Shown here in pieces: positions 1-5,015 of a stretch of 6,477 nt of DNA. Made by a program: the position numbers and the translations under genes. Where the stretch lies: contig CAJOEB010000045.1 in the NCBI GenBank assembly GCA_905233775.1, positions 1 to 6,477 on the forward strand, read 5' to 3'. Every line of letters begins with the position of its first letter. The first letter of the stretch is position 1. The notes beneath the pieces were generated by a model that ran no database searches, was not told the origin of the DNA, and saw only the letters and a program-made list of their open reading frames with translations. Origin of the DNA: an uncultured Alphaproteobacteria bacterium (lineage in GTDB: Bacteria > Pseudomonadota > Alphaproteobacteria > UBA3830).

Positions 1-813
1 ACTCCGATTGTACTAGCCTCAGCTAAAGGAAATTATTATGCAGTTTATACTTTAATAAAGCATGGTGCGAATGTTAATCCGGATATCAATCAATTAGGAA
101 AAGATAAATATGGTGAAACAAAGAGTTCTCCGTTGATGGCTGCTTTATTTAATCGTCACGAAAAAGTAGCAAAATTGCTTATCGAAAATGGCGCGGATGT
201 AAACAAGTACTGCAATGATGGTTCCGGTGATCCTGTTTGTCCTTTATCAGCTGCAGCATGGCATGGCTTTTATGATATCGTCAAGCTATTAATTGAAAAA
301 GGAGCGAAAATTGATGCAACTGATAAAGAAGGAGCAACTGCGTTGTATGGTGCTATTTGCCAAGGTCATACAGAAATAGCAAAATTACTCATCAAACACG
401 GTGTAGATATTAATAAAAATGCTTCGTTAGTTATTGCGGCAGCTGAAGGAAATTATTATGCAGTTAACACATTGATAGCACTTGGGGCAGATATCAATCA
501 ATTAGACAAAGAAGAAGGAACTCCGCTTATGGGAGCTCTGTTTAATGATCATGAAAAAATAGCGAAATTACTTATTGAAAAAGGAGCTAATGTCAATAAA
601 TGCGGTAAAGATGGTTCCGGTAAATCTATTAATCCTTTAATGACCGCAACAATTCATGGTATGTATGACATTGTAAATCTATTGATTGAAAAAGGAGCGA
701 AAATTAATGAAATTGATGAACGAGGAGCAACTGCGTTATTTTATGCTGCTGGTGCAGGTCATACAGAAATAGCAAAGTTACTCATCAAATGCGGTGCAGA
801 TATCAACAGGAGC
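1..813 (+). repeat. Tandem duplication of a four-ankyrin block (about 420 + 393 bp)
   Basis: Two consecutive blocks inside the ankyrin gene, 1-420 and 421-813, line up along their length. A 20-nt identity at 26-45 recurs at 446-465 (offset 420), and another at 364-383 recurs at 757-776 (offset 393). The 27-bp change in offset comes from nine extra residues in the first block (around NPDINQLGKDKYGETKSSP, compared with DINQLDKEEGTP). Each block holds the same four units in order: NYYAV.TLI, PLM.ALFN.HEK.AKLLIE, HG.YDIV.LLIEKGAKI and GATAL...GHTEIAKLLIK. This is a higher-order duplication beyond the ordinary 33-residue repeat. Confidence 0.85.
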
Positions 814-1005
814 GATAACGATGGGATTTCACCATTGCATTGTGCTGCACATAACGGACATATTGAAATTGTAAAATTGCTTCTAAAGAATGGAGCTAAT
901 GTCAAATGCCGAACAAAATATGGAAATACTCCATTAACGGAAGCAATAAAAGAAAATCATAAAGAAATAGCCGAACTGATTACAAATCATATTCAAAATA
1001 AATAG
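1..1005 (+). CDS. Ankyrin-repeat protein, 3' part (5' end outside the window)
   Basis: The frame is open from base 1 to the TAG at 1003-1005, giving 334 visible residues, so the real start lies upstream; the TTG/ATG at 133/136 falls inside a repeat and is not the start. About ten ankyrin repeats fill the whole visible protein, seen as recurring A..GH.EIAKLLI..GADIN patterns with caps at visible residues of about 20-26, 60-69, 96-105, 129-138, 159-167, 190-199, 229-238, 260-269, 295-301 and 325-330. No signal peptide, membrane segment or catalytic domain is visible. Ankyrin repeats bind proteins, and in intracellular bacteria such proteins are often secreted into the host; an effector role here is inference only. 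The C-terminus ends directly after the last repeat (ELITNHIQNK). Residues 1-140 and 141-271 are duplicated four-repeat blocks. The missing N-terminus could carry another domain. Confidence 0.93.
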   Translation, partial: TPIVLASAKGNYYAVYTLIKHGANVNPDINQLGKDKYGETKSSPLMAALFNRHEKVAKLLIENGADVNKYCNDGSGDPVCPLSAAAWHGFYDIVKLLIEKGAKIDATDKEGATALYGAICQGHTEIAKLLIKHGVDINKNASLVIAAAEGNYYAVNTLIALGADINQLDKEEGTPLMGALFNDHEKIAKLLIEKGANVNKCGKDGSGKSINPLMTATIHGMYDIVNLLIEKGAKINEIDERGATALFYAAGAGHTEIAKLLIKCGADINRSDNDGISPLHCAAHNGHIEIVKLLLKNGANVKCRTKYGNTPLTEAIKENHKEIAELITNHIQNK

Positions 1006-1016
1006 AATAATAGAAT

Positions 1017-1108
1017 AGATGTATTGCGAAGGTAATTTTTAGACAGATATTATAGTCCATGATAATCAGGCTCTCATGAATGTCGTCTTCGACTTTTGTA
1101 AGAGATCT
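1017..1108. repeat. Short inverted-repeat element, copy A
   Basis: The left end AGATGTATTGCGAAGGT (1017-1033) and the reverse complement of the right end, AGATCTCTTACAAAAGT (from 1092-1108), match at 12 of 17 positions. The right end continues inward as AGTCGAAGACGAC, which parallels AGTCGAAAGTGGT at the left end of copy C; over 28 aligned bases 19 agree and most differences are transitions, as expected for decayed copies of one sequence. It starts 11 bp after the ankyrin stop codon and could act as a weak terminator. It encodes nothing and has no transposase. Confidence 0.6.
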
Positions 1109-1180
1109 AATAAATGTAAATAGAATAAATATAAATAGTATAATAGCATAAAAAATGGCGTCTTAGTTAAAGAACAGAGT

Positions 1181-1212
1181 TATTTTGAAAATCGAAAGTG
1201 GCATTTTGAAAC
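1181..1212 (+). repeat. Partial copy of the same repeat family (fragment D)
   Basis: TCGAAAGTGGCATTTTGAAA at 1192-1211 matches the left arm of copy C at 3092-3111 (TCGAAAGTGGTATTTTTGAA, continuing with A) apart from one substitution and a one-base T-run difference. The CTCTTRCG terminal motif is missing upstream and no clear right end is found, so it looks like a truncated or rearranged copy. Confidence 0.45.
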
Positions 1213-1340
1213 TTTTTATTTCAAAGAGCTAGAAAAGGTCAACAATGATTTTTGAAAAGTCTAATATCATGATTTTTATTCACTGTAAGTTACTAAGTTG
1301 CTAAGCGAAAAAGTCACATTTGTTTTTTTTGATTTTGTTT

Positions 1341-1374
1341 TAGACGAAGTTATCGCTATTAGCGATACAGTCTA
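1341..1374. promoter_or_regulatory. Perfect 17-nt palindrome inside a longer hairpin; possible operator
   Basis: TATCGCTA (1351-1358) and TAGCGATA (1360-1367) are perfect 8-bp inverted arms around a single T. A second short arm pair, TAGAC (1341-1345) and GTCTA (1370-1374), encloses it with an asymmetric internal loop. The one-base centre makes it more like a dimeric-repressor site than a stable RNA hairpin. A -10-like TACAAT at 1381-1386 lies just downstream, which would put the palindrome over the -35 region of a promoter for the GNAT gene. No regulator gene is next to it, so the operator role is a guess. Confidence 0.35.
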
Positions 1375-1455
1375 TTATGATACAATTAATTATAAATATC
1401 AGAAATTAACAATGAAAAAATCAAGTCACAATACTTTAGAAAAAATTGGAAGAAA

Positions 1456-1460
1456 AAGGA
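1456..1460 (+). promoter_or_regulatory. Shine-Dalgarno site supporting the TTG start of the GNAT gene
   Basis: AAGGA at 1456-1460 lies 10 nt before the TTG at 1471. It supports that start, since the frame has a stop (TGA, 1465-1467) just upstream and no ATG codon anywhere inside. Confidence 0.55.
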
Positions 1461-1470
1461 ATTTTGAAGA

Positions 1471-1899
1471 TTGAATAATGAAATAGAAATCTCAGTTAAT
1501 GATGACATAACTACTGAAATTGAAAATTTAGCGGAATTTTGGCATGAAAAATATGAGACATCAAAAAACGTTCGATGTTGTTTCAATAAATTTCATATTC
1601 TTGCAAAAGAAAAAGGAAAAATTATCGGAATATTAATAGGATACACAGCTTTTTCTGAAATATATGTTAATGATTTAATAGTATCAGAAGTTTATAGAGG
1701 TAATGGAATTGGTCGAGAACTTTTGTCGAAATTAGAACAGCATTTTGAAGGAAGAAACTTCAGTAATATAAATTTGGTTACCAATAAATTTCAAGCATCT
1801 GAATTTTATAAAAAATGCGGTTATAACTTGGAATTTGTCAGAGAAAACAAGCGATTTCCTTTATTCTCTAAGTATTTCTTTATAAAATGGTTGAATTAA
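1471..1899 (+). CDS. GNAT-family N-acetyltransferase
   Basis: A 142-residue single-domain GNAT protein, the usual length for the family, predicted to be cytosolic and to transfer acetyl from acetyl-CoA to an amine on an unknown substrate. The acetyl-CoA pyrophosphate loop (motif A) is RGNGIG at residues 76-81 after the strand EIYVNDLIVSEVY; motif B is seen as N..QASEFYKKCGY at 105-118. The N-terminal strand IEISVND and helices to residue about 30 are present, so the domain looks complete. The start is TTG at 1471, because a TGA precedes it at 1465 and there is no internal ATG. If the TTG were not used, the gene would be N-terminally broken. It sits alone between two repeat elements and need not be co-transcribed with either neighbour. 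The substrate cannot be told from sequence; small-molecule or antibiotic acetylation and protein acetylation are all open. Confidence 0.85.
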   Translation: MNNEIEISVNDDITTEIENLAEFWHEKYETSKNVRCCFNKFHILAKEKGKIIGILIGYTAFSEIYVNDLIVSEVYRGNGIGRELLSKLEQHFEGRNFSNINLVTNKFQASEFYKKCGYNLEFVRENKRFPLFSKYFFIKWLN

Positions 1900-1949
1900 A
1901 AATAAGGATAATTAAAGCTCTTGTGAAAGTCATTTTTAATATTTTAAAA

Positions 1950-1971
1950 TTCTAAAAATCAGATTTTAGAA
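1950..1971. terminator. AT-rich hairpin inside element B, possible weak terminator
   Basis: TTCTAAAA (1950-1957) and TTTTAGAA (1964-1971) form a perfect 8-bp stem with a six-base loop, ATCAGA. The stem has only one G-C pair and the T run starts 22 nt later, so it is not a classic intrinsic terminator. It may be only the core fold of the repeat element. Confidence 0.3.
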
Positions 1972-2011
1972 ACCAAACACCACAAGATGCTACTTTTTTT
2001 TTGCTTTTGCG

Positions 2012-2016
2012 AGAGG
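2012..2016 (+). promoter_or_regulatory. Ribosome binding site of the aldolase gene, lying in the end of element B
   Basis: AGAGG at 2012-2016 is 7 nt before the ATG at 2024, a good Shine-Dalgarno spacing. The same bases belong to the right inverted end of element B (2003-2019), because the family's CTCT motif read in reverse gives AGAG. Confidence 0.65.
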
Positions 2017-2023
2017 TTTATTT

Positions 2024-3049
2024 ATGTTGTCTTTTAACTGTGATTATGTTGCCGGTGCTCATCCTGAGGTTCTAAAAAAATTAGTCGAAACAAATATGGA
2101 ATTCTTAGAAGGATATGGCGAAGATATATATTGTAAAAGTGCACAAGATAAAATTAAAAAAGCATGCAAATGCGAAAATGCGGATATTTATTTTCTTACC
2201 GGCGGAACTCAAGCAAATTCAGTGATAATTTCTTCTTTGCTTAACTCATATGAAGGAGTAATCTCAGCTGATACTGGACATATTAACGGACATGAAGCTG
2301 GCGCGATCGAATATACAGGACATAAAGTTATCACTCTTCCGAATTATGATGGAAAAATTTATGCTGATGAAATTGAAAACTATCTAAAAATGTTTTATTC
2401 AAACGATAGCCATTCGCATATGGTTTTTCCAGGTATGGTTTACATTTCTTATCCGACAGAATACGGTACTTTATATTCAAAAAATGAGTTAGAAAAAATT
2501 TCTGAAATCTGTATGACATACAAAATCCCATTTTTTATAGATGGAGCACGTTTAGGTTATGGTTTAATGTCGAAACAATCTGACTTAACTTTACCTGATA
2601 TCGCGAAACTTTGTGATGTTTTCTATATTGGCGGTACAAAAGTCGGAGCGCTCTGCGGAGAAGCTATTGTTTTTACGAGAAATAACACACCGAAACATTT
2701 TCTAACAAAAATAAAACAGCATGGAGCTTTATTGGCTAAGGGACGTTTGCTTGGCGTTCAATTTGATGCGCTATTTTCAAACAATTTATATTTTGATATC
2801 AGTAAACACGCTATAGAAATGGCTGAAAAATTAATTCATATTTTGAATGAAAAAGGTTATCGCTTTTTTATAAAATCGCCAACAAATCAGCAGTTTGTTA
2901 TCCTTGATAATAAAAAAATGAATGAATTACGCAAAAATGTTTCATTCTGTTTCTGGGAAAAATATGATGAAGATCATTCGGTTGTGAGATTTGCGACAAG
3001 TTGGTCTACAAAAGAAGAAGATATTGAAAGTCTAAAAAGTTTTTTGTGA
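2024..3049 (+). CDS. ltaE: Low-specificity L-threonine aldolase-type PLP enzyme
   Basis: 341 residues, normal for the threonine aldolase/beta-eliminating lyase family (fold-type I PLP enzymes). The family reaction splits L-threonine or L-allo-threonine into glycine and acetaldehyde in the cytosol, which could supply glycine or break down threonine. Visible motifs in order: the phosphate-binding loop TGGTQAN (59-65), the ring-stacking histidine in TGHINGHEAGAIE (His86), PTEYGTLYS (144-152), the cofactor aspartate and arginine in FIDGARLGYG (Asp173, Arg176), the Schiff-base lysine in YIGGTKVGALCGEA (Lys206), and a C-terminal small domain ending VRFATSWSTKEEDIESL. All key residues are intact, so it should be active. 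The ATG at 2024 is supported by AGAGG 7 nt upstream and by family length. Substrate range (threonine versus another beta-hydroxy amino acid) is inferred from the family only. Confidence 0.9.
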   Translation: MLSFNCDYVAGAHPEVLKKLVETNMEFLEGYGEDIYCKSAQDKIKKACKCENADIYFLTGGTQANSVIISSLLNSYEGVISADTGHINGHEAGAIEYTGHKVITLPNYDGKIYADEIENYLKMFYSNDSHSHMVFPGMVYISYPTEYGTLYSKNELEKISEICMTYKIPFFIDGARLGYGLMSKQSDLTLPDIAKLCDVFYIGGTKVGALCGEAIVFTRNNTPKHFLTKIKQHGALLAKGRLLGVQFDALFSNNLYFDISKHAIEMAEKLIHILNEKGYRFFIKSPTNQQFVILDNKKMNELRKNVSFCFWEKYDEDHSVVRFATSWSTKEEDIESLKSFL

Positions 3050-3075
3050 TATTTCTTGAGTAAAAAAATTATATT

Positions 3076-3164
3076 AGGGTTATTGCGAAAGTCGAAAGTG
3101 GTATTTTTGAAAATCTGATTATCAGAAATAATAAATAGTACAAAATTACTTTCGTAAGAGATCT
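3076..3164. repeat. Short inverted-repeat element, copy C, in the convergent gap
   Basis: The left end AGGGTTATTGCGAAAGT (3076-3092) pairs with the right end ACTTTCGTAAGAGATCT (3148-3164); the innermost ten bases match at nine positions. It lies between the aldolase stop (3049) and the rsmE stop (3176), so transcripts from both sides run into it. A near-central perfect palindrome, TCTGAT-T-ATCAGA, is at 3114-3126. It is the best preserved of the three copies and may serve as a two-way terminator, although no T run follows the stem on either strand. Confidence 0.65.
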
Positions 3165-3175
3165 ATTTTATAATC

Positions 3176-3973
3176 CTACCTACTGGTTTTTATAATAAAC
3201 GGAACAGTTATAGCCGCCATGATAGCTATTGCTGCCGTTTCACTTCTAAGGATATTTTTACCTAACGATATGGATTTAACAAAAGGATATCTGCGAAAAC
3301 TAGCTCGTTCTTCATCTGAAAAACCGCCTTCGGGACCGACAAGAAATGCATATTGATTATGTGAATATGAGATATCTGCACTAGAAGTAGAAGAGGGAAT
3401 AGTAATAGTAGTAGTAATCTGTGGTGTATTCTCGTTTCGCAATGCTTCATCTGCGACAAGTAGATCGCATTTGTAATTATATTTATTGTAGTTATCCAAA
3501 AAATCGCGCAAATTTTGTGGATCGTGTATTTTCGGAATACTTAATCGCCCACATTGCTCGCTTGCGCTGATGATTATTTGTTCTGCTCTCTCTTTATTTA
3601 GTTTTTTCTGCTGAGTATATTGAGAAATAATAGGAACTATCTCTGTTGCGCCGAGCTCTGTAACTTTTTCCAGAAGAAGAGACATTTTATTTGGATTTAT
3701 AAGTGAAAAAACGACAATTATTCCAATTTCACTTTCAACTTCAGGCTTAACATTTTGCATTTTGCATCGTACCATGCATTTTTTTATATTAAAAATATCG
3801 CAATTCCATTCACCGATTTTTTCATTGAATATCTTTATTTCATCACCTGTTTTTAAGCGCAAAACATTTGTTGCATGATGCATTTGTTGTGGAGATAACG
3901 TTAAAAAATCACCTTCTTGTATATTATTTGCTATATCTTTTTTGAGAAAAAACCTCGGAACATGCTTTGACAT
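3176..3973 (-). CDS. rsmE: 16S rRNA (uracil1498-N3)-methyltransferase RsmE
   Basis: Methylates N3 of U1498 in 16S rRNA of the 30S subunit, using SAM. The N-terminal PUA-like RNA-binding domain (about 1-75) has HHATNVLRLKTGDEI (32-46); the C-terminal SPOUT knotted domain shows LLLEKVTELGATEIVPI (99-115), SEQCGRLSIP (138-147), LVGPEGGFSDEE (211-222) and the SAM-binding knot SLGKNILRSETAAI (236-249). All family motifs are intact. At 265 residues it is somewhat longer than the usual 240-250; the extra length fits a Thr/Ser-rich stretch at about 183-207, just before the knot. The start ATG (3973-3971) gives the usual N-terminal RFFL; a weak AAGAAG lies about 11 nt upstream. It follows the SPOR gene after 52 bp on the same strand, so it is probably in the argS operon, though a promoter of its own in the gap cannot be excluded. 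Confidence 0.95.
   Translation of the reverse strand: MSKHVPRFFLKKDIANNIQEGDFLTLSPQQMHHATNVLRLKTGDEIKIFNEKIGEWNCDIFNIKKCMVRCKMQNVKPEVESEIGIIVVFSLINPNKMSLLLEKVTELGATEIVPIISQYTQQKKLNKERAEQIIISASEQCGRLSIPKIHDPQNLRDFLDNYNKYNYKCDLLVADEALRNENTPQITTTITIPSSTSSADISYSHNQYAFLVGPEGGFSDEERASFRRYPFVKSISLGKNILRSETAAIAIMAAITVPFIIKTSR
3401..3418. repeat. Trinucleotide-like simple repeat inside rsmE
   Basis: AGTAATAGTAGTAGTAAT on the + strand is read by rsmE as ITTTIT (residues 186-191) and begins the low-complexity Thr/Ser insert. It is in frame, and changes by whole units would keep the frame open. Confidence 0.6.
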
Positions 3974-4025
3974 TTTTTATCATTCTTCTTTGCTGTTATT
4001 CTTATTCTTTATTATGGATATATAA

Positions 4026-5015
4026 TTATCTGGATATATAAGCGAAACAACCGTTATTTTTTAGTGCAGATATAACTTTTTGTGCTTCAGCGTTATTCTT
4101 AAACGGTCCAATCTGAATTCTGTAAGTGCTGCCTTTTTGCTTTCCCAAATCAACTTTATAAATCCTTTTTCCAAAATTTTTGATGAATTTATTTCTGTTC
4201 GATATCCTGCGATATTCAACTTCGGCACCACCTTTCGTAGGAACAGAAGCAATCTGCACCATAATATTTCCGCTGCTACTTCCTTCTGTACCTTCAATAT
4301 TTGTAGCTGTTTCCTTTGCCGAATTTTTTCGATCATTAACAAGATCTGCTAATCTTGATTTCTGTTTCTTTGTCTTACTTTTTCCTGTTCCTGCAATTTC
4401 AAGAGGCTCAATTCTCTTAAGTGGTGGCAACGAATTTTCTTCTACAACTTTCATTTGCCCTGAACCGATTATATGCTCGGATGTTTCCCCCCTTCCTCTG
4501 TTCATCGTCGATCGAATACTGCCATTTCCTGTTTTTACGTAATTTATTTTGTACTCTTTCTCCGGTACCAACTCATCAAAAGCATTTATGATTTTCTGTT
4601 TTTCTTCTTCCGATAGCACTCCACCGGAATCCATCTCATTTATTGACAGAATTTCTTCCGGTTGCTCAACAATATGCTCCTCTTCTTTTTTCCTCTGTTC
4701 ACCGGAAATATTATCGTACACAATTTTATCCTGATGGCTTACTTGCGTATTATTTTGTGGTTTTACTTTTATAGGAGTCGGATCCGCCTGTATTACGGGA
4801 AGATCATCTAAATCTATTGGCTTGGAATTAGAATACAAAAAATAAGCAACCGCGCAAAAAGCGACAACAGACGCTGCGCCGCCTATAATAAAGAACTTCT
4901 TATCATCCTTTAAAAACGTATCTTTACGCGGATTATCTTTTATCGTTTCAATAACGGCACTATTATTATTGTCATCATAGTCATCAAAATCTTCTTCATC
5001 CAAAAAAGGACACAT
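4026..5015 (-). CDS. SPOR-domain single-pass inner-membrane protein
   Basis: 329 residues: an acidic cytoplasmic N-terminus (1-35, rich in D/E/N), a positive patch (KDDKK, 36-40), one membrane helix at about 41-62 (FFIIGGAASVVAFCAVAYFL), a long, charged, probably disordered periplasmic linker (63-249), and a C-terminal SPOR domain (about 250-329: VQIASV...YRIQIGPFKNNAEAQKVISAL). SPOR domains bind denuded septal peptidoglycan, so a role in cell-wall remodelling or division is likely. The juxtamembrane LPVIQADPTPIKVKP (72-86) resembles the conserved segment of alphaproteobacterial SPOR proteins found next to argS. Its ATG overlaps the argS stop by one base (TAATG), with a strong AGAGGAG site 8 nt upstream, which points to co-translation. 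In many alphaproteobacteria nagZ and scpAB follow this gene; here rsmE does. The exact partner in the division machinery is unknown. Confidence 0.9.
   Translation of the reverse strand: MCPFLDEEDFDDYDDNNNSAVIETIKDNPRKDTFLKDDKKFFIIGGAASVVAFCAVAYFLYSNSKPIDLDDLPVIQADPTPIKVKPQNNTQVSHQDKIVYDNISGEQRKKEEEHIVEQPEEILSINEMDSGGVLSEEEKQKIINAFDELVPEKEYKINYVKTGNGSIRSTMNRGRGETSEHIIGSGQMKVVEENSLPPLKRIEPLEIAGTGKSKTKKQKSRLADLVNDRKNSAKETATNIEGTEGSSSGNIMVQIASVPTKGGAEVEYRRISNRNKFIKNFGKRIYKVDLGKQKGSTYRIQIGPFKNNAEAQKVISALKNNGCFAYISR

Larger units (their letters stand above)
1006..1470. other. 465-bp intergenic region between the ankyrin and GNAT genes
   Basis: No convincing gene is seen on either strand. It holds an inverted-repeat element (1017-1108), a fragment of related repeat sequence (1181-1212) and a perfect palindrome (1351-1367). 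The segments 1213-1330 and 1375-1450 are plain AT-rich DNA with many stops and no further structure I can support. A 20-codon ATG frame at 1412-1474 ends on the GNAT start and lacks a ribosome binding site. Confidence 0.7.
1914..2019. repeat. Short inverted-repeat element, copy B
   Basis: The left end AAAGCTCTTGTGAAAGT (1914-1930) and the reverse complement of the right end, AAACCTCTCGCAAAAGC (from 2003-2019), agree at 12 of 17 positions, and the left end agrees at 13 of 17 with the right end of copy C (AGATCTCTTACGAAAGT). It fills nearly the whole spacer between the GNAT and aldolase genes. Inside are an 8-bp perfect stem-loop (1950-1971) and a run of nine T (1994-2002). Its right end contains the ribosome binding site of the aldolase gene. 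Confidence 0.6.

Noticed and set aside
133..136. TTG/ATG as the start of the ankyrin gene
   Set aside because: The same frame is open to base 1 and encodes another ankyrin repeat (NYYAVYTLIKHGANVN) upstream, so the gene is cut by the window edge rather than starting here.
1386..1586. 66-residue frame on the - strand
   Set aside because: It lies mostly antisense to the start of the GNAT gene, is Phe/Ser-rich as expected for the reverse of AT-rich coding DNA, and has no recognisable domain.
2331..2531. 66-residue - strand frame inside the aldolase gene
   Set aside because: It is fully antisense to a well-supported enzyme gene and shows no family signature.
3050..3175. Classic rho-independent terminator between the aldolase and rsmE
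   Set aside because: The inverted ends of element C could pair, but no GC-rich stem directly followed by a T run is present on either strand, so I report only the repeat element.
3367..3419. CRISPR-like or VNTR array
   Set aside because: Only a short imperfect trinucleotide run within a coding gene; no regular repeat-spacer pattern.
3262..3459. Leu-rich - strand frame that might suggest a small membrane protein
   Set aside because: It is another frame of rsmE; the Leu run comes from the trinucleotide-like repeat read out of frame.
4061..4734. Several hydrophobic or Ser/Phe-rich frames overlapping the SPOR gene
   Set aside because: All are shadows of the SPOR coding sequence, whose membrane helix and SPOR domain are clear; none has a ribosome binding site or domain.
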